Positions 1 through 8,710 of a stretch of 64,000 bases of DNA are shown piece after piece (the stretch's first letter is position 1; every line of letters begins with the position of its first letter). Under the pieces are notes generated by a model that was not told where the DNA came from, ran no database searches, and worked only from the letters and a program-made list of their open reading frames with translations. The DNA is from Thalassolituus alkanivorans. GTDB lineage: Bacteria; Pseudomonadota; Gammaproteobacteria; Pseudomonadales; Oceanobacteraceae. The position numbers and the translations under genes were made by a program. The stretch lies in NCBI RefSeq assembly GCF_020447205.1, contig NZ_JAJAEL010000024.1, positions 1,646 to 65,645 of the forward strand. Reading direction: 5' to 3'.

Positions 1-82
1 CCATGTTCTCACTATTCTGTTTCCCCTCATTCTGACAAGCTTGTAGCAGAATAATAAGAATGACTAATGTTACTTTATTCAT
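1..82 (-). CDS. partial cassette-borne small lipoprotein (runs off the left edge)
   Basis: An ATG at 82-80 follows a purine-rich ribosome-binding stretch (GGGAGAGAAA, 83-92). The 27 visible codons read MNKVTLVILIILLQAC then QNEGKQNSENM. This is a charged start, a hydrophobic run and a Leu-Leu-Gln-Ala-Cys lipobox, so the product should be a lipoprotein anchored at Cys16. It is the next integron cassette after the attC at 107-211, in the same orientation as all the others, with its start about 25 bases beyond the recombination point. The rest of the gene lies outside the window, so no function can be given. Confidence 0.6.
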   Translation of the reverse strand, partial: MNKVTLVILIILLQACQNEGKQNSENM

Positions 83-106
83 TTTCTCTCCCAGATCCAT
101 CAAGAA

Positions 107-211
107 GCATAACGCTTTGCCAAGGGGAAAATGCGAACGTTGTTGGGCAAAGCCCAGTGAGTATTTGTCCCAGTCGCGCCTTTTGCGGCGAACTTAGGCA
201 ACTTGTTATAT
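107..211 (-). repeat. integron attC site 1
   Basis: On the minus strand the site opens with ATATAACAAGTTGCC and closes with GGCAAAGCGTTATGC. These ends are complementary and carry the AAC...GTT core boxes of an attC recombination site. It ends the cassette carrying the 106-residue protein and borders the partial lipoprotein cassette. Confidence 0.85.
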
Positions 212-526
212 GCAAACATCTCGCCCCATTCCTTCGTGATAATAATAAACCTCAACGTTTACAAGCACAGATTTGAGTTCTTGAGCCAACTTGAGGCCTT
301 TCTCAATAAAATCGGCTTCTGCCAAAGATGACAAGAAACCTGAGCTAGCGGGATCATCTTCATTTAAAGTTGCATCATATTCTGCCGCCCACTCCATCAG
401 CGACGAAGATAGCTCTTTTGAAATTGGCAATGATGTTGGGTCAATCTCACCTACTTCATCAGCTCCATAGTGCCACAAAGGAAAGCAATGGTAATCGGTC
501 ATCACTTTAATCGAAGTCATACTCAC
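206..526 (-). CDS. hypothetical cassette protein, 106 aa
   Basis: This minus-strand gene fills an integron cassette between attC sites at 107-211 and 530-602. Its stop lies inside the downstream attC, as is common for cassettes. The start is a GTG at 526 (MSMTS) or the ATG two codons later. Neither has a convincing Shine-Dalgarno sequence, and both sit only a few bases from the recombination point. The protein is acidic and soluble, with no signal peptide or membrane segment. A Tyr-Tyr-Tyr-His cluster near the C terminus is the only feature that stands out. I do not recognise the family. Confidence 0.7.
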   Translation of the reverse strand: MSMTSIKVMTDYHCFPLWHYGADEVGEIDPTSLPISKELSSSLMEWAAEYDATLNEDDPASSGFLSSLAEADFIEKGLKLAQELKSVLVNVEVYYYHEGMGRDVCI

Positions 527-529
527 GGC

Positions 530-602
530 ATATAACGCCCAAAGCAGCGGCGCGCGTTAGCGCGTCCAGACCGCAGAACGATGCTGCCTTTGCTTGTTAT
601 GT
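530..602 (-). repeat. integron attC site 2
   Basis: On the minus strand: ACATAACAAGCAAAGGCAGC at one end and GCTGCTTTGGGCGTTATAT at the other. The arms pair with one extra unpaired G, the extrahelical base typical of attC hairpins, around a GC-rich centre. It ends the 71-residue cassette. Confidence 0.9.
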
Positions 603-604
603 GT

Positions 605-820
605 TTACTCACAATTATTTAGCCCACATATTGGTGTGCCATTATCATGGTGTTTACCGACCAGACTAATACACTTAAATGTCTCACCACCGTCAGTAGA
701 CACCTTAACTTCGAGATCTTGGTTCTCGAATGTTTGCAGCTCTTTAATTAGCTGCTTGATTGTCTTTCCACGAGTAACCCACTCAGGGTTTTCATTTACT
801 TTATCGTTCACTGTACTCAC
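605..820 (-). CDS. hypothetical cassette protein, 71 aa
   Basis: A small minus-strand gene that fills its own cassette between attC sites 530-602 and 834-923. Translation appears to start at a GTG (MSTVNDKVNENPEW). The upstream sequence has only a weak ribosome-binding site. The product is soluble, with a basic N-terminal half (KTIKQLIKELQTFEN, probably helical) and a Cys-rich tail (PICGLNNCE). The pattern of a helix followed by DLEVKVSTDGGETF resembles short cassette proteins of unknown function. No role can be assigned. Confidence 0.65.
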   Translation of the reverse strand: MSTVNDKVNENPEWVTRGKTIKQLIKELQTFENQDLEVKVSTDGGETFKCISLVGKHHDNGTPICGLNNCE

Positions 821-833
821 TTATTAGACTGAC

Positions 834-923
834 ACATAACGCTTCAAGAATGGGCTGGCGTAGCCAGTCCCGCAGAGGCCGTGCTTTCCAACGGCCTGAA
901 CGCAATTGCTTGACTTGTTATAT
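834..923 (-). repeat. integron attC site 3
   Basis: Minus strand ends: ATATAACAAGTCAAG and CTTGAAGCGTTATG, which pair with each other. Inside are two further short hairpins (CGTTGGAAAGC region and CTGGCTACGCCAG). It ends the 124-residue cassette. Confidence 0.88.
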
Positions 924-1292
924 TGCCTCACTCAGCACCACCATAATGCTGGCCCGCGAGAATTTTTCAAAAAGGCCGTTGAGACAAATTAATTGCCCAT
1001 ACTCATCCATATTGTTGTCTCTGCCTGTTTGCGCTAACCATTGCTCATAGAAGGCATCGAAGTCTGCGATGTCCTTTGGCTGTGGCACGCCAACCAATAG
1101 CCAACTGCAATCCACCTCATCCACCTTTGGCATGACATTATCGGAAACGCTGACAGAGAAAAAATCGAGCAGTTTCGATAACTCATCAAAGCTATTAAGA
1201 GTAACAGTTTCCTGGTGTCCGAAACGCTGTTCTAGATCGTTCAGAAAGATAACATCAAAACAATACATGGCAACGAATGAGTAATGGTTCAA
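918..1292 (-). CDS. hypothetical cassette protein, 124 aa
   Basis: A minus-strand cassette gene whose TAA stop is part of attC site 3. The longest reading starts at TTG (1292), ten bases behind an AAGGGA. An internal ATG (codon 9, 1268) is the alternative but has no ribosome-binding site. The protein looks soluble and mixed alpha/beta, with an acidic middle (PQPKDIADFDAFYEQW) and a hydrophobic C terminus (ASIMVVLSEAI). No family recognised. It is a typical single-gene integron cassette of unknown function. Confidence 0.65.
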   Translation of the reverse strand: MNHYSFVAMYCFDVIFLNDLEQRFGHQETVTLNSFDELSKLLDFFSVSVSDNVMPKVDEVDCSWLLVGVPQPKDIADFDAFYEQWLAQTGRDNNMDEYGQLICLNGLFEKFSRASIMVVLSEAI

Positions 1293-1313
1293 ATCGCTGA
1301 ATTCCCTTTGGCA

Positions 1314-1385
1314 ATATAACGCCCGTATTTGCGGCTGGTTTGGAGCGCAGCGGAAAACCAGTCCGACAACATACGCTTGTTATGC
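1314..1385 (-). repeat. integron attC site 4
   Basis: Minus strand ends: GCATAACAAGCGTATG and AATACGGGCGTTATAT, enclosing a strong inner hairpin (GGACTGGTTTT / AAACCAG). It ends the HEAT-like cassette. Confidence 0.9.
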
Positions 1386-1760
1386 CATAAACTTGCGACC
1401 AACATAGCGCTCCATAAATAAATTAAGTGACTTGCCTAGCTTAAATTTATTTAGCTTTAAATTATACAAATCAAAGTCACATAGAACCTCGTCCAAAAGT
1501 GGTGGCTGGATTTGGATAAGGCGCTCATATTCAATCTCTGATTCAGCCCACAGAGTCCCAAGGGAGCCAGCAGCTTCTTCTCGCATATAATCTGGTTCAG
1601 AGTCATCCATTAGAACTTTAAAAAGGGCATCTTTTGGAGCTTGTCCAATGCAGTACATTAGGCTTTCGGCTGCAGCAACTCGAGTATTTGCATCTTCAGA
1701 TTTATCCAAAAGATAACCGATACACTTTTTACAGTCTTCTGCGCTTAATTCTTTAATCAT
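1380..1760 (-). CDS. HEAT-repeat-like cassette protein, 126 aa
   Basis: The protein reads as amphipathic helical pairs. Residues about 10-40 (LLDKSEDANTRVAAAESLMY) and 45-75 (LFKVLMDDSEPDYMREEAAG) share the spacing of HEAT/Armadillo repeats: D(A/P)..R..AA..L, twice. Such solenoids bind partner proteins, so a scaffolding or inhibitor role is possible but not shown. The ATG at 1760 lies about ten bases from the attC recombination point with no evident Shine-Dalgarno sequence, so expression may depend on readthrough translation from the cassette upstream. The stop codon lies inside attC site 4. Confidence 0.7.
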   Translation of the reverse strand: MIKELSAEDCKKCIGYLLDKSEDANTRVAAAESLMYCIGQAPKDALFKVLMDDSEPDYMREEAAGSLGTLWAESEIEYERLIQIQPPLLDEVLCDFDLYNLKLNKFKLGKSLNLFMERYVGRKFMA

Positions 1761-1764
1761 AGGG

Positions 1765-1853
1765 CATAACGCCCCGCTAAACGGCGAGCGTTAGCGAGTC
1801 CAGTGGAGGCCGCGCATTTTGCGGCAGGAACGTGTTTCAGCGGCTTGTTATGT
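1765..1853 (-). repeat. integron attC site 5
   Basis: Minus strand ends: ACATAACAAGCCGCTGAAAC and GTTTAGCGGGGCGTTATG. The arms pair (CCGCTGAAAC with GTTTAGCGG) and the centre holds GCGCGGCCTCC and CTCGCTAACG. It ends the DUF2750 cassette. Confidence 0.9.
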
Positions 1854-2210
1854 GTTTGACGAGCGTTGATAACTAACATTTGCTATTACATCATCCGCTT
1901 CGAGATCGTAGCCTGTAGCATTGGCCCCGCTCCAGTTTATCCCGATTAATATCTCGTCCTTATTCAAACCTGGAGCCCAGTCGGACACAAACTCATCCCA
2001 CGTCAACTCCAGTGGAGTAAAGATCGAATAAGCGGGAACCATCTTTATGATCTTTTCGACACGGCTCCTGGTAGACCAGAAAGGCATCGCTCTACGACCA
2101 TCTGACTTCAATGGAGCTGGCGCGCCCTGATCATCCCTGCAGGTCCAAAGGGTGCCGCTTCGTGCAACATCTTTATAAAACGCTGCAGCTTGTGATGCTG
2201 ATTGACCCAC
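1848..2210 (-). CDS. DUF2750 family protein (integron cassette)
   Basis: The 120-residue product (MGQSASQAAAFYKDV..., then RRAMPFWSTRSRVEKII and ELTWDEFV) matches the layout I know for DUF2750: an N-terminal helix, a Trp-Thr-x-Arg-Asp strand (LWTCRDDQG), the conserved RAMPFWS block around residue 40, and a C-terminal GINWSG motif followed by aspartates. The start is a GTG at 2210 with a strong AAAAGGAG six bases upstream. This ribosome-binding site lies inside the cassette itself. DUF2750 members have no established biochemical function and recur in integron arrays. Confidence 0.85.
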   Translation of the reverse strand: MGQSASQAAAFYKDVARSGTLWTCRDDQGAPAPLKSDGRRAMPFWSTRSRVEKIIKMVPAYSIFTPLELTWDEFVSDWAPGLNKDEILIGINWSGANATGYDLEADDVIANVSYQRSSNT

Positions 2211-2224
2211 GCAAACTCCTTTTC

Positions 2225-2325
2225 ACATAACGCCCGCATAATTGGCGGATAAAGCTTGGCTAATATTAGCGAAGAATGAGCGCCAGCCAAGCTTTAGACG
2301 TCCATTTTTGATGCGCTTGTTATAG
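2225..2325 (-). repeat. integron attC site 6
   Basis: Minus strand ends: CTATAACAAGCGCATC and ATTATGCGGGCGTTATGTG, with a long inner stem (TAAAGCTTGGCTGGCGCTC / GCTAATATTAGCCAAGCTTTA). It ends the barstar cassette. Confidence 0.9.
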
Positions 2326-2329
2326 CGCA

Positions 2330-2599
2330 TTAGCTCCAAACCACACTGCAATTTATATTTGGGTACTCAATTTTTAAGTCGGTGAAGCAGGTTTGAAGTT
2401 GCTGGTATGAACCTGGTAGAGCTAACCGAAACTTTTGAGAACCCGTAAATTCTATATTTGCTGGCAACTCAATTAAACCCGTAATTGAATCCCAAAACGC
2501 ATCCCAATTGTGACCATAAAAATCAGGGAAAGATAATGCTGACGACAAAAGAACATGTAGCTGTTCTTCCGTTTTAATTGTACTCAAATCTATCTGCAT
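2330..2599 (-). CDS. barstar-family protein, 89 aa (integron cassette)
   Basis: The protein (MQIDLSTIKTEEQLHVLLSS, then FPDFYGHNWDAFWDSITG) carries the barstar signature. An N-terminal strand and helix are followed by F-x-x-x-Y-G-x-N-W-D-A-F-W-D at residues about 28-40, the barnase-contact loop and helix. Length agrees with Bacillus barstar (about 90 residues). Barstars bind and inhibit barnase-type secreted ribonucleases. ATG at 2599 has AAGGGA five bases upstream. No barnase-like ribonuclease gene is visible in the neighbouring cassettes, so this is an orphan immunity or antitoxin gene, possibly protecting against nuclease effectors from other bacteria. It is the cassette closest to the attI-like junction. 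Confidence 0.88.
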   Translation of the reverse strand: MQIDLSTIKTEEQLHVLLSSALSFPDFYGHNWDAFWDSITGLIELPANIEFTGSQKFRLALPGSYQQLQTCFTDLKIEYPNINCSVVWS

Positions 2600-2608
2600 A
2601 ATTCCCTT

Positions 2609-2621
2609 GCGCTATAACAGT
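2609..2621 (-). other. first-cassette junction (attI-like core)
   Basis: On the minus strand the sequence CTGTTATAGCGC supplies the G^TTATAGC crossover box that begins the barstar cassette. No second attC arm is found upstream of it (2622-2700 on the plus strand). The left partner is therefore either an attI site or a non-attC secondary site. It marks the end of the array. Confidence 0.5.
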
Positions 2622-3240
2622 TTATTCGTAGGCATGCTCATTAACACACCTAAGCCATTATTCAGATTTCCAACCTAACCCATTGTCCGGGCTGTAAAAA
2701 TCATCGTTATTTTATTTCTTGTCAGGATATAAACGCGCAGGCACGCTTTTACCCTGAAGCGTTCTTTACATTTTGCGCGTTATCACTTTTCGCAGAATCT
2801 TAAGTGATTGATTTTCTTCCATTCTTTCTGGTCCGAAGGTGTCAATCTGCGCATGCGCGTTTTGCTACCTGAGCGTAAACGCGCATCAGATTCCGCAAAC
2901 AGCAAAATATACTGGTTGTTTGTACATTATTTTTTTCTGGTAATTTTCAATGCTTTTCCGGCAGTGAAAATCGCTCAGGTGATGCTTGTATTCCAGACAC
3001 GCTGCCGCCCGTCCTTATAAACGCAGGTCAGGAATCGCGTGGTTTTATCATTCGGGATTGTAAGCGGGGAGGGCGTGTGTCCGGACGGTGTGTTCGTACG
3101 ATATGGTGGCATCCCTGCGTTGGTTCGAGAGTACTGAAGTTCGGGGTTGGGTTCAATAATTGATAAAAATGGTTACAAGTGGCAAATGACGACAATTGTT
3201 CACTATCGTGGTCTTGTCATTACTGTTGAGTAGCCGCTGC

Positions 3241-3720
3241 GCGAGCTGGCTTTTTGGGCTGCCGCCCGGCCCTATAACCTCTTTGAGGGGGCTTATCCCT
3301 CACGCCGGTCGGGCAAACTCCCCGCTTCGCGCTGTGCAGGACTTTATCCGCTCGGAATAATCCTGCGGTCTCGGTAACGCGAATAATGGGCCATCCATGG
3401 CCCTATTCGCTCGCCCGGCATCCTGCCGGGACGTACCGGCGCAGCATTATTCAAACCGGCGTCCTGCAGGCGCATAAAACCATAACGCGAAACCGCACTT
3501 CAAAATGAACAACACGCAGCTTTCCAAGCCCATAAAAACATGGAATGAAAACAGGCTTCGCGTAACGATTAATGCGCACGTGGCCCGCCGCAACGAACGA
3601 TGATTTTTCTGATCCGTCGGGCATGGATGCACGGCGAGCGCGCAGATCCCCAAGTTGGGGCGCAGGGGGCTTGCCCCGCAAAGGCCTCAAAGAGACTAAA
3701 AAAGCCAGCCCGCGAGTGGC
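3241..3720. repeat. noncoding element with imperfect inverted-repeat ends
   Basis: The left end has GCGAGCTGGCTTTTT (3241-3255) followed by CCTCTTTGAGG (3278-3288). The right end read on the minus strand has GCGGGCTGGCTTTTTT (about 3697-3712) followed by CTCTTTGAGG (3685-3694). The same two words therefore recur in inverted order about 400 bases apart. Between them are short perfect hairpins such as GGGCCATCCATGGCCC and the CGGCATCCTGCCGGGA region. No protein is encoded. It could be an old non-autonomous mobile element or an intergenic repeat family. I cannot tell which from a single copy. Confidence 0.45.
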
Positions 3721-3753
3721 CACAAAAACCGGATATTGCGACTGAACGTCGCA

Positions 3754-3813
3754 ACTACAGCCGTCGACCCCACAGCCGTCAACATTGCAGCCGTCGACTC
3801 TACAGCCGCCGTA
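3754..3813. repeat. 15-bp tandem repeat, four units
   Basis: Four copies of a 15-base unit with the constant core CAGCCGTCGAC begin at 3754, 3769, 3784 and 3799. The last is diverged. Read on the minus strand they would give repeated Val-Asp-Gly-Cys-x pentapeptides, but the open frame containing them starts directly behind a terminator hairpin without a ribosome-binding site and is probably not a gene. Confidence 0.75.
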
Positions 3814-3836
3814 CTCTCCATCAACATAAACAGCCA

Positions 3837-3870
3837 TAAAAAAACTCCGGGCATAACCCGGAGTTTTTTT
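3837..3870. terminator. bidirectional rho-independent terminator downstream of katG
   Basis: Stem ACTCCGGG / CCCGGAGT around a short CATAA loop, flanked by an A run on the left and a T run on the right. It can therefore terminate katG on the minus strand and anything arriving on the plus strand. Confidence 0.85.
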
Positions 3871-3949
3871 ATTATTGCCAGCAGCTGACTGAACCAGATT
3901 TCAACACCACCTGACTTCAGTTAGAAGCTGCCAGCAAAGGCAGCAGCCA

Positions 3950-6293
<2,344 letters not shown>

Positions 6294-6459
6294 CGAATTT
6301 TTTAAAAGCAAGGATTACTGACTATCGTTAAGCCGTCGAAGGAGATTGAGGGCTGCAGGTTGAGGGAGTCAGGCTGGTTTGTCGGTAGGGGGGGGCTGAA
6401 ATCTGTTACGCGGTTGGTAATGTGCCGGGTCAGGTAAACACAACAGCGACAGCCGCAGA

Positions 6460-6486
6460 TAAAACACCTGCCCCGGATGGGGCAGG
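6460..6486 (-). terminator. terminator of the pyrC-rnt-yacL unit
   Basis: Perfect stem CCTGCCCC / GGGGCAGG with a GGAT loop, followed on the minus strand by GTGTTTTATC, eleven bases past the stop of the YacL-type gene. Confidence 0.7.
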
Positions 6487-6496
6487 CCGATAACGC

Positions 6497-6868
6497 TCAG
6501 TCGAGCAGGAACTCCTGCCATTCGCTGAGCAGTTCTTTAAAGTCGTCGAGGCCACAGGCAGCAAAGGATTCGGCGTCGTAAAACTCCAGATCTTCGCCTT
6601 CCAGCTCCTCCAGTGAATGATCCTGCAGCAGTACCAGGGCAATCACCTCGGCGTCGTCACGGGTCAGACGCAGTAAGAAATCGCGCCCCTGCCACTGAAA
6701 TTCACTCTGTTGGCCCTGTTCCAGGCTGCTAATGGCCTGCAACAGACGGCTCAGCTGCTCGGTATCGGCACCCAGTTCGTCGGTGAGCCAGAGGCCAAAG
6801 GCTTCGTGGTCCATCGACAGGCGTGCGCAGGGCAGCTGGCGTTCATTGTAGAAAAAACGGTAATCCAT
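6497..6868 (-). CDS. yacL: YacL (UPF0231) family protein
   Basis: A 123-residue soluble acidic protein. It has the family opening MDYRFF, the block RLSMDHEAFGLWL at residues 16-28, QWQGRDFLLRL in the middle and the acidic ending YDAESFAACGLDDFKELL. These follow the order and spacing of E. coli YacL (UPF0231), whose biochemical role is not established. It lies 17 bases behind rnt and shares its strand and terminator, so it is the last gene of a pyrC-rnt-yacL transcription unit. Confidence 0.85.
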   Translation of the reverse strand: MDYRFFYNERQLPCARLSMDHEAFGLWLTDELGADTEQLSRLLQAISSLEQGQQSEFQWQGRDFLLRLTRDDAEVIALVLLQDHSLEELEGEDLEFYDAESFAACGLDDFKELLSEWQEFLLD

Positions 6869-6885
6869 AAAGGGTCTTCGTGTGG

Positions 6886-7548
6886 TCAGTCGTTGTCGTC
6901 ACTCAGGTCGGCGCCAGCCAATGGCCAGCCGCCCAGATCTTTGTAGCGATTGATAATAAAGCAGAACAGTTCGGCGGTTTTGTAAGTGTCGTAAGCGGCA
7001 CTGTGCGCAGCGCTGTTGTCAAAATCGATGCCGGCCATTTTGCACGACTTGGCCAACACGGTATGACCGAGGGCGAGTGCGGCAATGGAGGCGGTATCGA
7101 AGGACGAAAACGGGTGGAACGGATCGCGCTTGATATCGTTGCGGGCGACGGCGGCACGCAGGAAACCATGATCGAAGTGGGCGTTATGGCCGACCAGTAC
7201 GGCGCGGTTACAGCCGTTGGCTTTGATCTCGCGGCGTACGGTCTGGAACATGGCGGTCAGGGCGTCGATCTCAAATTCGGCATCGCGTTCGGGGTCGAAC
7301 GGATCGATGCCGGTAAAATCGAGGGCTTCCTGCTGCAGGTTGGCACCATCAAAGGGATGAATATTGGCGCTCAGGGTTTCATTCGGATGCAGATAGCCAT
7401 CCTCATCCATGCGCAGTGTGACCATGGCGATTTCCAGCAGGGCGTCGGTTTCGGCATCGAAGCCGCCGGTTTCAACATCGACAACCACGGGTAAAAATCC
7501 GCGGAAGCGCTGTGCCATCATGGTTTTTTCCTGTTTCTCTTCACTCAC
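6886..7548 (-). CDS. rnt: ribonuclease T
   Basis: A DEDD-family 3'-5' exoribonuclease that trims tRNA CCA ends and matures 5S and 23S rRNA. The ExoI motif is [11 protein letters not shown] (Asp and Glu metal ligands), ExoII includes [12 protein letters not shown], and ExoIII is [14 protein letters not shown] with the catalytic His and Asp (DEDDh type). The chosen GTG start at 7548 has GGAG eight bases upstream inside the last codons of pyrC and gives 13 residues before the conserved RFRGF, close to the E. coli protein. An ATG nine codons later is the alternative. The GTG start follows the pyrC stop by two bases, so translation is probably coupled. Confidence 0.95.
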   Translation of the reverse strand: MSEEKQEKTMMAQRFRGFLPVVVDVETGGFDAETDALLEIAMVTLRMDEDGYLHPNETLSANIHPFDGANLQQEALDFTGIDPFDPERDAEFEIDALTAMFQTVRREIKANGCNRAVLVGHNAHFDHGFLRAAVARNDIKRDPFHPFSSFDTASIAALALGHTVLAKSCKMAGIDFDNSAAHSAAYDTYKTAELFCFIINRYKDLGGWPLAGADLSDDND

Positions 7549-7550
7549 CC

Positions 7551-8588
7551 TCAGTACTCCAGTTTCCAGCGCAGGGTTTCGCCGGCACGCAGCGGCACAA
7601 TAACATCACTGCCAAATGGCAGCTCGACCGGCGCCTGCCAGTCTTGTTTGATCAGGGTAATTTCGTCGCTGTTACGCGCCAGGCCGTAGAAGTCCGGGCC
7701 GTAATGGCTGGCAAAGCCTTCCAGTTTATCCAGCGCACCGAGGTCTTCGAAGATTTCGGCATACAGCTCAATGGCGGCGTAGGCGGTGAAGCAACCGGCA
7801 CAACCACAGGCATTTTCTTTGGTGCCCTTGGCGTGTGGCGCACTGTCGGTGCCGAGGAAGAATTTGCTGTTGCCGCTGGCGACCACATCCTGCAGCGCCT
7901 GCTGGTGAATATTGCGCTTCAGAATCGGCAGGCAGTAGAAGTGCGGCTTAATTCCGCCAACCAGCATGTGATTACGGTTGTAGGCCAGATGCTGCACGGT
8001 GATGGTGGCGGCAACGTTGCTGCCCTGGCTCTGTACGAATTCAGCGGCGTCTTTGGTGGTGATGTGTTCGACCACCACCTTTAAGGTTGGATGACGGCTG
8101 ACCAGCGGTGCCAGAATGGTGTCGAGGAATTCTTTTTCGCGGTCAAAGATGTCGATGTGGTTCTGGGTGACTTCACCGTGCACCAGCAGCGGCATGCCGT
8201 TTTCGGCCAGCGCAGCGGCGATATCATCGAGCTTGCCGAGATCGGTAACACCGGAAGCGGAGTTAGTGGTCGCTCCGGCCGGATACAGCTTAACGGCTAC
8301 AATGTTACCGGCTGCCTTGGCTTCAGCAATCATTTCCGGGGTGGTATTGTCGGTTAAGTACAGCACCATAAGAGGGTTAAATGTCAGACCCTGCGGTACG
8401 CGTGACAGGATGCGGTCGCGGTATTCCAGTGCCTGTTCGGCATTCATCACCGGTGGCTGCAGGTTTGGCATGATGATGGCGCGGCCCATCACCCGGGCGG
8501 TGGCAGGCACGGTATGTTGCAGCACGGCGCCATCGCGTACGTGCAGGTGCCAGTCGTCGGGGCGGGTAATGGTCAAACGGTCAGTCAT
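7551..8588 (-). CDS. pyrC: dihydroorotase (class II, PyrC)
   Basis: Catalyses reversible cyclisation of carbamoyl-aspartate to dihydroorotate in pyrimidine synthesis. The zinc site is visible as HLHVRDG near residue 17, the carboxylated lysine in [14 protein letters not shown], His ligands in LLVHGEV and VVEHITT, and the catalytic Asp in FLGTDSAPH. Length (345 residues) fits the E. coli type. The open frame extends three codons upstream to a TTG, but the ATG at 8588 (MTDRLTI) matches the family start and has AAGG nine bases upstream. It heads the pyrC-rnt-yacL unit and is divergent from motY, the same neighbourhood as in Pseudomonas aeruginosa. Confidence 0.97.
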   Translation of the reverse strand: MTDRLTITRPDDWHLHVRDGAVLQHTVPATARVMGRAIIMPNLQPPVMNAEQALEYRDRILSRVPQGLTFNPLMVLYLTDNTTPEMIAEAKAAGNIVAVKLYPAGATTNSASGVTDLGKLDDIAAALAENGMPLLVHGEVTQNHIDIFDREKEFLDTILAPLVSRHPTLKVVVEHITTKDAAEFVQSQGSNVAATITVQHLAYNRNHMLVGGIKPHFYCLPILKRNIHQQALQDVVASGNSKFFLGTDSAPHAKGTKENACGCAGCFTAYAAIELYAEIFEDLGALDKLEGFASHYGPDFYGLARNSDEITLIKQDWQAPVELPFGSDVIVPLRAGETLRWKLEY

Positions 8589-8710
8589 GCTCTTCAACCT
8601 TCAGCTAAAATTGATGGGGCATTGTACCGAAAGCAGCCTTTAACCGCTTAATTTTTCTCGGAATTGGCCGATAACTCAGGAACAGCCCCGAATTTAACAG
8701 CCTCAACCGG

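Larger units (their letters stand above)
2622..3836. other. gene-poor region between the cassette array and katG
   Basis: I find no convincing gene in these 1.2 kb. An integrase would be expected on the plus strand here if the array were a complete integron, but no tyrosine-recombinase motif (Arg...His-x-x-Arg...Tyr) can be read in any frame. A start-less reading frame at about 2655-2801 (plus) encodes a zinc-ribbon-like fragment beginning HCPGCKNHRYFISCQD, perhaps a gene remnant. Open frames at 2808-3020 (plus) and 3451-3837 (minus) lack ribosome-binding sites and family resemblance. The region also carries the inverted-repeat element and tandem repeat listed separately. Confidence 0.6.

Noticed and set aside
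2655-2801. Zinc-ribbon-like fragment HCPGCKNHRYF as a gene
   Set aside because: No ATG, GTG or TTG lies between the upstream stop and the motif, so it is recorded only as a possible remnant. The similar CPGCKN in the gene at 21766 is too short to show relationship.
2808-3020. Plus-strand 70-codon frame as a possible integrase remnant
   Set aside because: No tyrosine-recombinase residues or integrase-like sequence can be read, and there is no ribosome-binding site.
3754-3813. Tandem repeat as a CRISPR array
   Set aside because: The units are contiguous 15-mers with no unique spacers.
3451-3837. Minus-strand open frame with repeated VDGC units
   Set aside because: Its start lies directly behind the katG terminator hairpin, there is no ribosome-binding site, and the rest of the frame looks like translated GC-rich repeat.
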